From: JAGNDO01 sp963704975
GTDB taxonomy: Bacteria > Chloroflexota > Anaerolineae > Caldilineales > Caldilineaceae
Length of the DNA stretch: 64,000 bases
Reading direction: 5' to 3'
Assembly: GCA_963704975.1 (NCBI GenBank)
Contig: CAVPIK010000006.1
Location: 206,035-270,034 of the forward strand
Positions 9,465 through 21,310 of this stretch are shown piece after piece. The translations under genes and the position numbers were made by a program. How positions within the stretch are numbered: position 1 is the first letter of the stretch; each line of letters starts with the position of its first letter. Below the pieces are notes generated by a model. The model ran no database searches, was not told the origin of the DNA, and saw only the letters and a list, made by a program, of their open reading frames with translations.

Positions 9465-12044
9465 ATGACCCTCCTCTACCTCTCCACCGCCTATCTGATC
9501 GGCATCGCCCTGGGCCAGTGGGCCTGGCAGACGGGGCTGATCGGCTGCCATCTGCCCGCCTGGCTGTGGCTGCCCCTGTTGGGGATGCTGCCCCTTGCCC
9601 CCCTGGCCGACCGGCTGCCTCTCTCCCGGCACGCCCCAAAGCTGCGCTGGCCCATGAGCGCAGGCTTTCGTCCGCCCCGCCGGGGACTTTCGCCGGGGAT
9701 GCGAGTGGCCCTGCTCGTCTGTTTGCTGGCCGGGGTGGCTCGCTATGCGATCTCACCCCACGGCCCCCTGCATCACCAGCCAAGACCTGGCCTTTTACAA
9801 CGAACCGGCCCAGTCCGGCTTTGCCCCCACGGGCGAAAACGTCACCGTCACCGGCATCATCAACAGCTATCCCCTGCGCCAGGACACCCGGCAGCGGCTG
9901 GACGTGCGGGTGGATTCCCTCAAGATCGACGGCACCGAACGCCCGGTCCACGGCCAACTGCGGCTGACCACGGGCATGGCCACCCAGGTGGTCTACGGCC
10001 AGCCCGTGCGCATCACCGGCATCCTCTCCGACCCGCCCCAGTTCGAGGATTTCGACTATCGGGCCTATCTGGCCCGCAAGGGCGTGCAAAGCCTGATGCA
10101 GCGTCCCCGCATCACCCCCCTGGACGACGCCAAACCAGGGCAGCCGCCTCAAACGCACCCTCTACGCCCTGCGCGCCCGCTCGGAAAGCCATCCTCAACC
10201 GGCTGCTGCCCGAACCCTACGCCGCCCTGGCCAACGGCATGTTGCTGGGCATCGAGTCCGGCATCCCCGACGACCTGTACGACCAGTTCAACCTCACCGG
10301 CACCTCCCATGTGATCGTGATTTCGGGGTCCAATGTGGCCCTGGTGGCCGGGGTGCTCATGGCCATCTTCCAACGCGTCCTGGGCCGGAAGCGCTCGATT
10401 CTGCCCACCCTGGCCGGCATCGGCCTCTACGCCCTCCTCGTCGGCGGAGACGCGGCGGTGTTGCGGGCGGCACTCATGGGCGGTCTCTTTGTGTGGGCCA
10501 CGGCCATCAACCGGCCCAGCACGGCCCTGGTCAGCCTGGGCGCGGCCTGCTGGGCCATGACCGTGGTCAACCCCCTCATGCTGTGGGATGTGGGCTTTCA
10601 ACTGAGCAGCGCGGCCACGGCGGGCCTGATCCTCTTCACGCCGGGGCTGACCCAGGCCCTGGGCCGCTGGCTGCCCGGCTTCTCCGGCGGCTTCCTGACC
10701 AGCGGCTTTTTGGCCCAAAGCGGCGTGGCGTCCGCAGCCAAAGGCGTGCTGCAAGGGCTGCTCCAAGACGGGCTGATCGTCACCCTGGCCGCCAATATCA
10801 CCACCCTGCCCCTGGTCGTCTTCTACTTTGGCCGCCTCAGCCTGATCAGCCTGCTCACGAACATCCTGATCCTGCCCGTCCAGCCCCTGATAATGTTTGG
10901 CGGCCTGGGCGGTCTGGCCTTGGGGCTGATTGGGCTGACCCTCCCTGCCCAAATCGTGTTGTGGCTGCCCTGGCTCAGCCTGGCCTGGACGGTGACCATG
11001 GTGCAATGGAGCGCATCTCTGCCGGGAGCCAGTTTGGAGATCCTGCGCTATGGACCGGGCGCGCTGATCCTCACCTACGCCGCCCTCTTTGGCTGGGCTT
11101 GGCGCAGGCGGCTGGTTGGGGTGGCGGTTTTTTTGAAAAAAGCGAGCGGAATTCTGCGGTGGCCCAATTTGGGGGGCGCCATAGCCGGTCCCACAGGGGT
11201 GGGGCTGGTCGGGGCCGCCGCCCTCCTGCTCTGGATAGGGGCACTGGCGCAACCCGACGGCGCGCTCCACGTCTATTTTCTCGACGTCGGCCAGGGGGAC
11301 GGCATCCTGATCCAAACCCCATCAGGCCGCCAAGTGCTGGTGGATGGCGGTCTCAGCCCCCAGGTGCTCTACAGCGAGCTGGGCGCGGTCATGCCCTTCT
11401 GGGACCGCAGCCTGGATCTGGTCATCGCCTCCCACCCGGACGGCGACCACATCGGCGCACAGGAGACGCTGCCCCAACGTTTCACCATTGCCCAAGCCGT
11501 GGATTCCATCCCCGCCCAGGCCAGCGAGGACGGCGAAGCGTGGCGCACGGCCATGCGCGAGGCCGGGGTGCCGGTGGATTTACAGTCTGCCGGGGGCTGG
11601 ATCGATCTTGGGGATGGGGTGGCGCTGTGGGTGGTGTGGCCATCGGCCCAAGGGGTGAGTGGCGAAGGAAGCGACAACGAGAATTCGCTCGTGCTGCGTC
11701 TGGTCTACGGGGAGTTCAGCGTGTTGCTGACCGGGGATGCGGGCATCCCCGCGGAGACGGCTATGTTGGCCGGAGATCTGCCTGTGGCGGCCACCCTCCT
11801 CAAGGCGGGGCACCACGGCAGCCGCTACAGCACGGGGGAGGCCTTTGTCCAAGCCGTCAATCCCGCCGTGGCCATCATCCAGGTGGGCGAAAACCGCTAC
11901 GGCCACCCCACGGATGAAACCCTGACCCGGCTGGATGGTCGGCTGATCTTGCGCAATGACCGCCACGGGCGCATCCATGTGCGCACAGACGGCAGACAGA
12001 TGTGGGTGAGCACGGAACGAGGAGATGTGCCAACCGGGGAGTGA
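9465..12044 (+). CDS. comEC: ComEC/Rec2 DNA-uptake channel protein (frame-disrupted N-terminal third)
   Basis: Inner-membrane channel that moves single-stranded DNA into the cytoplasm in natural transformation. From the ATG at 9465: N-terminal TM helices, a soluble OB-like DUF4131 region, a Competence domain with about eight TM helices (GTSHVIVISGSNVALVAG is characteristic), and a C-terminal metallo-beta-lactamase-like domain (FLDVGQGDG, SHPDGDHIGA, LKAGHHGS). About 860 aa when joined, normal for the family. Frame switches of +1 near 9775, 10140 and 10183 break the N-terminal third only; the rest is a single frame. Convergent with the ComP-like kinase gene, stops 25 bp apart. No other uptake genes are present in this window. 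Confidence 0.88.
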   Translation: MTLLYLSTAYLIGIALGQWAWQTGLIGCHLPAWLWLPLLGMLPLAPLADRLPLSRHAPKLRWPMSAGFRPPRRGLSPGMRVALLVCLLAGVARYAISPHGPLHHQPRPGLLQRTGPVRLCPHGRKRHRHRHHQQLSPAPGHPAAAGRAGGFPQDRRHRTPGPRPTAADHGHGHPGGLRPARAHHRHPLRPAPVRGFRLSGLSGPQGRAKPDAASPHHPPGRRQTRAAASNAPSTPCAPARKAILNRLLPEPYAALANGMLLGIESGIPDDLYDQFNLTGTSHVIVISGSNVALVAGVLMAIFQRVLGRKRSILPTLAGIGLYALLVGGDAAVLRAALMGGLFVWATAINRPSTALVSLGAACWAMTVVNPLMLWDVGFQLSSAATAGLILFTPGLTQALGRWLPGFSGGFLTSGFLAQSGVASAAKGVLQGLLQDGLIVTLAANITTLPLVVFYFGRLSLISLLTNILILPVQPLIMFGGLGGLALGLIGLTLPAQIVLWLPWLSLAWTVTMVQWSASLPGASLEILRYGPGALILTYAALFGWAWRRRLVGVAVFLKKASGILRWPNLGGAIAGPTGVGLVGAAALLLWIGALAQPDGALHVYFLDVGQGDGILIQTPSGRQVLVDGGLSPQVLYSELGAVMPFWDRSLDLVIASHPDGDHIGAQETLPQRFTIAQAVDSIPAQASEDGEAWRTAMREAGVPVDLQSAGGWIDLGDGVALWVVWPSAQGVSGEGSDNENSLVLRLVYGEFSVLLTGDAGIPAETAMLAGDLPVAATLLKAGHHGSRYSTGEAFVQAVNPAVAIIQVGENRYGHPTDETLTRLDGRLILRNDRHGRIHVRTDGRQMWVSTERGDVPTGE

Positions 12045-12069
12045 GACAGCGGGGTGGCGACAGCCGAGG

Positions 12070-14617
12070 CTATTTTGCCCGCAAGCGCGCGTAAGTTTCC
12101 GCAGTGGGCAAGACAAACCGGAAGATCGATCCAACCCCTTCTTGGCTCTCGGCCCAAATAAAGCCTTGATGGGAGACCACAATCTCCTTGACGATGGAAA
12201 GCCCCAGCCCCATACCGCCAAACTGCCGGGTGCTGGACCCATCCACCTGGAAGAAGCGATCCCAAATGTGCTCGATTTTGCTCGCCGGAATCCCCACGCC
12301 TTGATCTCTCACGGAAATCTCGACCGCCTGCAAGGGGACCAGATCGGCCAGGCCGATATCAAAGCGATGATAGCAGGGCTCGATCTCGATGGCGATCTCC
12401 CCGCCGTCCGGGCTAAACTTGATGGCATTGCCCACTAGATTATCAAAGACCTGCCCCAAGCGAGTGCGAGTCCCCATCACAACTGGGATTTCACCCTTGA
12501 CCCGCAACTCAAACCGATGGCGCGGCTGAACTGCCCCATCGTTGCCGATCTCCTCCTTGCGAGCGGCCAACTCTGCCATGCGCAAGCTCTTTGCGGCCAG
12601 TTCCGCCACATCCGTCGGGGTCAGCACCATCTGTTCGGCCAAAGCCTGTTGCATGCTGATGATGTCATTTACCATGCGCACGGTAAAAACGGTACGGTCA
12701 AAGGCAATATCCAGGGCCTCCCTCTGTTCCATAGTCACCTCGCCCAACAATCCCTCGCGCAGGAGTTCCACGTAACCCTGGACCAGGGTCAACGGCGTGC
12801 GCAGTTCGTGGGAGATGTTCTGGACAAACTCCTCTTTTAGTTTGTCCAGTTCTCGCAGTTCATCGTTGGCCGCCTGCAACTCATCCGCCCGCTTGCGCAG
12901 ATCCTCGATCAGGCGGATGTTTTGCAAGGCCACACCGATCTGGTTGGCCAGGGTGGTCAACAGATTCACATCCGGCAGAGGGTAGAAATCGTCCGGGTCG
13001 CGTTTGCCGAAGAGCCAGGCACCCAGAGTCTCTTCCCCCAGCTTGACGGGTAGAGCCAGACGCACCCAGTCGTATTGTCCCGGTGGGGTTAACTCCGGTG
13101 AGCGATATGTGCCCGCTCCCGCCAGGAGTTGCTCGGCATCCGCCCAGCGCTGGGGCAGACGCGCTACATCAATGGCAGACGCATAGAGGGTCTTTGCCGT
13201 GCGATCCTCCAGAGTCACCAAGGCAGATTGACGGATCAGCAAAGCCGGAGACATGTCATTGACCAGCAGGGTGGTCAACGCATCCTGGTTGAGTGATTTG
13301 GGGATGGCATTGGCAAAGACGGTGACGATATGTTCTGGATCGTGGGTCGTGCCATAGGCCAACAGACGCGCCTTGCGCAAGTAGGGTTGCTGAAAATAGT
13401 AGGCCAACATGATGCCAAAGATGGAGACAACCAGGGAGAAAGTGAGCATGCTCATTGTCGAAACCAAATAGCTTGACCGGCGATCAGAAAGATCACGACA
13501 AAACCGGTGAGAAAGATGACCAAATAGCTATAAACCGCCAGGATTCGGCTGACCCGAAACTCCAGATTGCCCAAACTGCGCTTGTAGAGGGCGTAGATGT
13601 AGAAGAAGGGCTGGGCAGGCAGGGTGGCAGAGATCAATGCAGTGGTCAATTCGCCGGGTGTGGCGAATGAAAACAAGTTGGGCACCACCCACAACAACAG
13701 ACTGGGGCCAAAGGCAATCCCAACACCAGCTCAACATCAACCGGGCCGACGAGCGGCTGGGTTGATCGAATTTGCGAGCCAAAAGCTTGATAGATCAGCA
13801 GGCCAGTACTACCAATAATCGCCAAAAACGAGATGAAAGAGAGGCAATGCCACCTCGAATATATCCCAAAGAAGTTAGACCAAGGCAAGACGTGCAAACC
13901 CATAGGCACCCGCTACAACTGCATTGCGCACCCGCTGAGACAAAAGAGGAGATGGAATAAGAAGATGCAAATGCAAAAACACAGGCATCAGTATCTAACG
14001 CCAGAGATCGTGGCCAATTCGACAGTGCCAAGTACCCGATAGGCCGAGAGCGTCCCAGCCGTCAACCAAAGTGTCAAAAGATAGTACAGACTGACCAAAA
14101 GCCGCCAACGAATGTCATGGGGATAGAGCAATAGCAAAACAATCGTACCTGCCAGCCAAAACGGAAGCACAAGAATCAACCCCAAAGAGTCGATACAGAC
14201 GATCGTAGAGGCTGGGATAGGGCAGACGCCATTGTAGACTGCGTAGATTCCCCAGCATGGTCATAGATAATTTTGACCACATCACCGGGGGCTAACTTCA
14301 GACAACAAATTCCAGTTAAATCTGATGCAGAGTACATGGCGACGTCTACACCATTGATGTTCAATCAAATGGTCACCTGGCACAGGCAGAACACCACCCA
14401 CATAACAGGTTTTCACATCTCTTGCACAGGTGGACTCAAACGACAAGATCTCGCCATTGCCCGCTGAATGTGATACCCAAATAGGTTACTTGGAGGGCAA
14501 AATAGAACATAAAAAACAGCACCATACCCAAGAACGACCGCCGCCAAGAGCGCCGTCCCTAGACCGCTTCGTTGCAGTCGCTGAATCGCTCTCTCGGATG
14601 GTACTCGAAGTTCCCAT
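12070..14617 (-). CDS. ComP-like sensor histidine kinase: TM-PDZ-multiTM-GAF-HisKA-HATPase (frame-disrupted)
   Basis: Membrane receptor kinase. The proposed ATG at 14617 has AGGAG eight bases upstream, and the preceding gene ends in an ATGA overlap at 14620-14623. Joined in order: TM helix (14465-14545), an extracytoplasmic PDZ-like segment (GGVLPVPGDHLIEINGVDV ... LAPGDVVKIIYDHAGE, ~14180-14455), about six TM helices with a HLHLL motif typical of bacterial 7TM kinases (13450-14180), a GAF domain, then HisKA with NISHELRTPL (phospho-His near 12,805), N-box, DQGVGIP and GGMGLGLSIV. About 845 aa. TM-PDZ-TM topology matches Bacillus ComP, but ComP uses HisKA_3, so it is an analogue or a distant relative. 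At least six small frame shifts; the TM/kinase joint at 13455 is -1 and also forms an ATGA overlap, so a real two-protein split is possible. Confidence 0.72.
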
Positions 14618-14619
14618 AG

Positions 14620-15578
14620 TCATAGCTCCTGAAGTTCCGAGCGGCAGGGGAACCCCGATCGTGCGCAACAATTCGGCCAAGGGGCGCATTTGCAGATGGT
14701 ACAGCGCAAGAATCGCTGAAGGATTAGGCAATTCAGACTCATTCAGACAAGTCCATGCTTTCCTGATAAGCGCTGAATGATTTGATAGAGACAATAGCTG
14801 ACCGCACCGCAGTCGATCAATAGTCTGTTGCGCCGTCGCCAAGGTGCCGGGACTTTCCAGATGATCCAACAGAGTCCAAAAACTGGGCCTGTGCTGGATG
14901 ATCGGCTGTCTTGGCATAGAGGATGGCCAGATTATTGTCCTGTCGCTGCCAATCAGGTTTGGCCGGTGACTGAAAGGCATCATCCAGATCATCCATGATC
15001 TGGATGATCTCGCCAAACCGCACGCCCAGACTCACGGATGGCATGGCGCGCCGTCTCGGACACGCCGCCCAGAATGGCCCCTGATTCCAACGCAGCGGCA
15101 TAAAAGGGCGTACTCTTGGCCGACACCAATTGCCAATAGCCTGCCTCGCCGACGATTGGCTGCATGTCCAATTCCTGACCGGCTGCCGTGGCCAGGGCCA
15201 TCTCTTGCAGACAGGTGCTGACTTGGTGACGGCGTTCCAGCAGTTGTATCCAAAGCCATCCACAGCCAGTGGGCGGCGGCCTGCAGAGCCAGCGCCAGAT
15301 TGGCCGCTCGGCCCACCCCCATGCTGACGTGCTTGCCCCGGGGATCGTCGTCCAGAATATCATCCACCAGCATGATGCTGATTTGGATACAAGCCAGGGC
15401 GACCGCCACAGGCAACGCAGCCGATGTCTCCAGCCCAGCTGCCTCCAAGACATATAGGGGCAAGGCCCAATCCGTGCGCAAGGGCGTGTCAGTTGGCAGG
15501 AATGATCTCCAGAACTTCGGGCCATGCCGCAAGCCCCGGAATCGTTTTCAAATGATTGTGAATGTCTCGATTATTCAT
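14620..15578 (-). CDS. ComQ-like isoprenyl synthase / peptide prenyltransferase (frame-disrupted)
   Basis: Polyprenyl-synthetase fold. ATG at 15578 with AAGGTG upstream. First Asp-rich motif LVDDILDDDPRGKH (around 15340-15370) and second QIMDDLDDAF (around 14974-15003), plus YWQLVSAKSTPFYAAALESG, typical of trans-isoprenyl synthases. About 315 aa when joined. In Bacillus, ComQ uses the same fold to attach a farnesyl or geranyl group to Trp of the ComX peptide. Its position between a Trp-rich small peptide gene and a ComP-like kinase, with stop/start overlap with the kinase, supports a peptide-modifying role; a general isoprenoid synthase is the alternative. Frame switches (+1) near 15490, 15245, 15015 and around 14770-14830. 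Confidence 0.72.
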
Positions 15579-15628
15579 GATCGAGTCACCTTGGCGAGAA
15601 TAGATGTGTTGATTCTATCACAATAAAG

Positions 15629-15660
15629 AACGAGGACGAGTGATCAATCACACGTCCTCG
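15629..15660 (-). terminator. Hairpin between peptide gene and ComQ-like gene
   Basis: CGAGGACG / CGTCCTCG stem extended by GTGAT / ATCAC, located 50 bp after the peptide stop and 50 bp before the comQ-like start, with only a weak T-run. May act as a partial terminator so the peptide is made in excess. Confidence 0.6.
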
Positions 15661-15710
15661 TCTGATTCATTATAGATTCTGCCACTAGAATCGATGGTAT
15701 AGGATCTAGG

Positions 15711-15890
15711 TTAATACCATATATCCCAGCCACTCCAAGACCCCTGCCCGCCGCCATCAGTGCCCTCAAACTTGATCTGCTCAGGCGTCGCCTGCTTGGT
15801 GACCTGGCGCAACATCTGAACCAGTTCCGTGTCCTCTTGCTTCGACTGCATCAGCTTGTTGAACTCTTCGATAGTCATCTTGCGTTCCAT
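15711..15890 (-). CDS. ComX-like pheromone precursor candidate, 59 aa, Trp-rich C-terminus
   Basis: Short peptide gene with a strong ribosome site (AAAAGGAG seven bases before the ATG at 15890). Residues 1-37 look like a charged amphipathic leader (MERKMTIEEFNKLMQ start); the tail after TPEQIKFEG is Gly-rich and ends GSWSGWDIWY with three Trp in the last eight residues. ComX precursors of Bacillus are 55-73 aa with an isoprenylated Trp close to the C-terminus, made by ComQ and sensed by ComP. Here ComQ-like and ComP-like genes follow on the same strand, so a prenylated peptide signal is the best reading. Another RiPP precursor is the alternative. No primary-sequence match to Bacillus ComX is claimed. 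Confidence 0.7.
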   Translation of the reverse strand: MERKMTIEEFNKLMQSKQEDTELVQMLRQVTKQATPEQIKFEGTDGGGQGSWSGWDIWY

Positions 15891-16102
15891 GATATTTCTC
15901 CTTTTGAAGAATCGTAGAAAAGTAGAAGTAGTTTGGGAGACTACGGCCAATGTCCTGTGTTGATAGCTTCTTTAGTAACGACGCAAGCCACAGTTTACAC
16001 CAAATTACGTCACAAATTGACTGGTACTTTTTGCTTACTCTCTTCCAAAAACAGTACGTATATTTCCTCGACGTATCTCTGATCCCCGCGGTCCAGAAAC
16101 GC

Positions 16103-18743
16103 TCAACTCCGCGCCAACTGTTGCAATTCGTACAGCCGGTTCAGGGCTTCCAGGGGCGTCAGCGCGTTGACATCCAGACTGCGCAACGCTTCCACCGAGG
16201 GGTGCAGTTCGGCGAAGAGACCCACCTGGACCGCGGCCACCCGCTTGCCCTTCAGTTCCAATTCCCGGTCCAACATGCGCTTGGGCCCGGCGGCCCCGCT
16301 CAGTTCCAGATCGGTCAGGATCTCCTCGGCCCGGTGCACCACGGGGAGGGGGAGACCGGCCATGCGCCCCACGTGCACGCCATAGGAGCGGTCCGCCTTG
16401 CCGGGGATGATGCGGCGCAGGAAGACCACGTCCTCGCCGCTGTCGTCCACGGCCACGTTGTAGTTGACCACGTGGGGCAGCCGCTCGGCCAGGTCGGTGA
16501 GTTCGTGATAGTGGGTGGCGAAGAGGGTCTTGGCCCGCAGAGACGGGTGATTGTGGATATACTCGATCACCGCCCAGGCGATGGCCAGGCCGTCGTAGGT
16601 GCTGGTGCCCCGGCCAATTTCGTCCAAGATGAGCAGACTGCGCCGGGTGGCGTGGTTGAGGATGTTGGCGGTCTCGATCATCTCCACCATGAAGGTGGAC
16701 TGGCCCCGGTGGATCTCGTCGCTGGCCCCGATGCGGGTGAAGATGCGGTCCACCACGCCGATCTGGGCCGACTCGGCGGGCACGAAGCTGCCGATCTGGG
16801 CCATGAGGGTGATCAGGGCGGTCTGGCGCAGATAGGTGGACTTGCCCGCCATGTTGGGGCCGGTGAGGATCTGCACGGCGGTGTCGGGGAGCAGGCTGAT
16901 GTCGTTGGGCACAAACAGCTCGCCGTCCAGGCTCAGCTCCACCACGGGATGGCGACCGGCGTGGATGACGATGGCCGGGCCCTCGTCCACCGTGGGCCGC
17001 ACATAGCGGCGGCGCAGGGCGATTTCGGCCAGGGCCACGTAGACATCCAACTGGGCCAGCCCCCCGGCCAGGCGCAGCAGATGGCCGACGGCCTCCGCCA
17101 CCTGGGCGCACACGTTGCGGAAGAGCTGCTGCTCGATCTCCAGCCGCCGCTCGTCCGCGTTCAAAATCAGGCTCTCATACTCCTTCAGCTCCGGGGTGAT
17201 GTAGCGCTCGGCGTTGGTCAGGGTCTGCTTGCGGATATAGTCGTCGGGCACCTTGTCGCCGTGGGTGTGGGTGATCTCGATGTAGTAGCCGAAGACCTTG
17301 TTGTAGCCCACCTTCAGGCTTTTGATGTCCAGCCGCTCCCGCTCCACCTTCTCCAAATTGGCCACCCACTCCTTGGCGTGGCGGCTTTTGTGGATGATCT
17401 CGTCCAACTCCGGGCTGAAACCAACCCGGATCAGGCCGATGTTGGAGAGGGTGGCCGGCGGCTCGTCGGCGATGGCGGCGGCCAGCAGGGCTTGGATGTC
17501 GTCGATTTCGGGCAAGGCGTCCAGCAGATCCGCCACCACCTGGCTGGGGACCGATGGCCCCACGGGCAGATTGGCCAGCAAGCCCCGCAGATCCGGCACC
17601 CGCTCCAACACATCCCGGATGCCCACCAGATCCCGGGGCAGGGCCACGCCTTGGATCACCCGGTTGGTCCAGCGCTCCACATCCCCCAGGCCGCGCAGGT
17701 TGTCCCGCAGTTGGTTGCGCAGCAGGGTCTGCTCGAAGAAGGCGTGGACCGTGTCCAGCCGCCGGTTGATGGCGGCCACGTCCAGCAGGGGTTGACCCAG
17801 CCAGCGGCGCAACAGCCGCCCGCCCATGGGGGTCATGGTGGCGTCCAGCACCTCAAGCAGACTGCCCTGGGTCTTGCCGCCGCGGATGGTCTCGGTCAGT
17901 TCCAGGTTGCGCCGGGTGGACTCGTCCAGGGTCATAAACTGGCCGATTTCGTAGGCGTGGAGCCGGGAAAGCTGGGCCAGGGCCGCGGGCTGCATCTCCC
18001 GCAAATAGGCCAGAATCGCCGCCGCGGCCCGCACGGCCTCTCGGCGATTTTGCAGGCCGAAGCCGTCCAAACTGGTGACTTTGAGATGGCGTTTGAGCCG
18101 CTCGTCCGCGGTGTCCGCGGCCACTTGCCACGCCTCGACGGAGGAAATTTGGGGGTCCAAGTTGTCGATCAGCGGCCCCAGGCCGGTCTGATCCACGGAC
18201 CAGTCGGCCAGGATCAGCTCGCTGGGGCCGAGACGGCCCAACTCCTCGCCCACCCGCCGCTCCACCTCGGCCGCGGACGTCGCCGCCGATCTCCGTGGCG
18301 GCGAACTCGCTGGTGGTGATGTCGCAGAAGGCGATGCCGGCCCGGTCGCCCCGGGCGTTGAAGGTGACGGCGACCAGATAGTTGTTGCGCTTGGCGTCCA
18401 GCAGATTCGGCTCGGTGATGGTGCCCTTGGTGATCACCTGGCGCACTTCCCGGTCCACCAGGCCATTGCCCGGCTCGCTCACCTGCTCGGCCAGGGCCAC
18501 TTTGTAGCCCGCCTCGATCAGCATGGCCAGATAGCCGTCCACGCTGTGATAGGGCACCCCGGCCAGGGGCACCCGCTGGTTGGCCCCCACGGGCCGACTG
18601 GTCAACACCACATCGCACACCTTGGCCACGATCTTGGCGTCTTCGTCAAAGGTCTCGTAAAAGTCGCCCAGGCGGAAAAAGAGGATGCAGTCGGGATACT
18701 GCCCCTTGATTTCCAGATATTGACGACGCATTGGGGTGGTCAT
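16103..18743 (-). CDS. mutS: DNA mismatch repair protein MutS (one frameshift)
   Basis: Recognises mismatches and short loops and starts repair. Start taken as ATG 18743 (MTTPMRRQYLEIK, typical MutS N-terminus). Visible: mismatch-contact motif GDFYE, core and clamp domains, Walker A TGPNMAGKST, Walker B ILDEIGRGTSTYDG and the C-terminal helix-turn-helix region. About 879 aa after correcting one +1 shift near 18285, the normal length. Upstream, the frame is open without a stop into the CHAT protease gene. No mutL is visible. The open frames running antisense over this gene are shadows. Confidence 0.92.
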
Positions 18744-19929
<1,186 letters not shown>

Positions 19930-19933
<4 letters not shown>

Positions 19934-21132
19934 CCTGTAGCCGTGGGCGAAATCTCGGTCATAAACTCGGCGCTGCCGATCTGGCGGCCCTTGTGATAGA
20001 AATCCACCGTGACGGCCTTGGTCCCCAACTGGCTGCCCTGACTTGAGCAAAAAGACCACGGGCTGGGAATCGGCAAAGCTGTACACGGTCATGGTGCGGG
20101 AGAGCGTGCCCGTGGTCTCCGTAAAGCCCTCGGCGCTCACCACCACCTGGATCAGTTCCGGCTTGTCCAGGTCGTCAAAGCCCACGCCGATCTTGCTTGT
20201 GGCCCGGCTCTCTTCGCTCTCTTCCAGGGTGAGGCGCACCCAGAGGGGGGTGACACTCTCCGGCTTGACCTGGGTCGGGGAAGCGCACATCGGTGAAGAA
20301 GGCCACGGTGGTCGGCGCGCCCAGCCCCTTGCCAATGCCCCGGAAAGCCTCTTCCGCGGGCTGCACCACTTCGGTCATGGTGGCATCCGCGCCCAAGGGG
20401 GTGGAGAAGGTGAGGGTCAGGGATGTCGGCCCCATGCGCTCACCGGCTTCGGGCAAAAAGATCACTGGTTCCGAGTCTCGGTGGCTGTAGACCATCATGG
20501 TGCGGCTGAAGGAGCCGGTCTTTTCGCCCAGTCCCGGCGCGTGCAGGGTCACCTCGACGGCCACGGGCTTGCCCAAGTCCGGGAAGGGGACGCTGACCTT
20601 GGTGGACATGCCGGGGTTGACGCCCAGGGCGAGCTTTTTGTCCGGGGCCGAACGGCTCAGTCGGACCACCAGGGGGTTGAGCTTGCCGCCTGGATCTGGG
20701 CAGGCATGGTCGACCACGGAGAAGAAGTCGATGGTGGTGACCTTGGGCGCGCTCGGCGCGGCATCGGCGGCTGGCGGTGGGGGCGGCGGACTTTGCAATA
20801 GTTCGGTCAATGCGGCCACCTCATCATCTTTGATCATGAGCAGCCCGCCGCGCATCAGCATGGTGTTCTTGCCCGCCTTCAGCAGATCAAAGACCAGGGT
20901 CACCACAGCCGGGGAGCTTTCCAACTCTTTGAGGAAATCGACGATCACCCCGCCGCGCTGGAATTGGCTGGCCTGGGCAAGTTGGGTGGCCAGGGCTGAA
21001 CGCTGGGTATCCAACCTGCGTCCTGGCGGACTCGGGCAGGTCGTACCAATGGGCCAACAGAAAAGTCATGGTGGCGGTCAGCGTTTCGACAGCCTTCCGC
21101 GGTTCATAGTGCATGCTGCTCAATTCGGACAT
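19930..21132 (-). CDS. Protein of unknown function with helical head and two tandem beta-type repeats (frame-disrupted)
   Basis: Not recognised. Joined, about 400 aa: a helical N-terminus (~120 aa, including LLMIKDDEVAALTELL), a poly-Pro linker, then two similar ~125-aa repeats that share TT(I/V)xFF at the start, SRTM(M/T)VYSxxDSxPV(I/V)FL near the end and probable beta strands. It has no signal peptide or TM. The stop overlaps the first possible ATG of the CHAT gene (ATGA), so the two are translationally coupled; a C11 protease gene precedes it. Possibly an adaptor or ligand-sensing subunit for the proteases (inference). +1 frame switches near 21010, 20285 and 20040. Confidence 0.7.
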
Positions 21133-21180
21133 CGTGCCCCTCCCATGAAATCGCTACGCAGGTTCATTGGGCGTCTCCGT

Positions 21181-21240
21181 GGTCGACCCGCTGCGGTTTC
21201 GATACGACCGGAAACTGCCCCGGTCTACTCAACCTACGCT
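21181..21240. repeat. REP-like element CGATACG...CTACTCAACC, copy 1
   Basis: Contains GACCCGCTGCGGTTTCGATACG, then an imperfect CCGG palindrome, then CTACTCAACCTACGC. Related copies are at 35291-35374 (long form) and 49743-49780 (left part only). Confidence 0.65.
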
Positions 21241-21251
21241 TGCCTCTGGCC

Positions 21252-21308
21252 ACAACCAATCCCAATGAGCCTCATCACTCATCACTCGTTACTCATTCCT
21301 CATCCCGT
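21252..21308. repeat. Heptanucleotide (TCATCAC) array
   Basis: Tandem 7-bp units TCATCAC, TCATCAC, TCGTTAC, TCATTCC, TCATCCC directly after the clostripain stop codon. No inverted partner seen. Confidence 0.6.
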
Positions 21309-21310
21309 CC

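Noticed and set aside
13455..13470. Separate receptor and kinase genes with ATGA overlap
   Set aside because: Kept as one kinase gene because the membrane part would otherwise end in mid-domain and single-base shifts are common here; a true split is not excluded.
15950..18319. 789-aa open frame on the plus strand
   Set aside because: Antisense to mutS; Gly/His/Gln-rich composition typical of high-GC shadow frames, no ribosome site or domain pattern.
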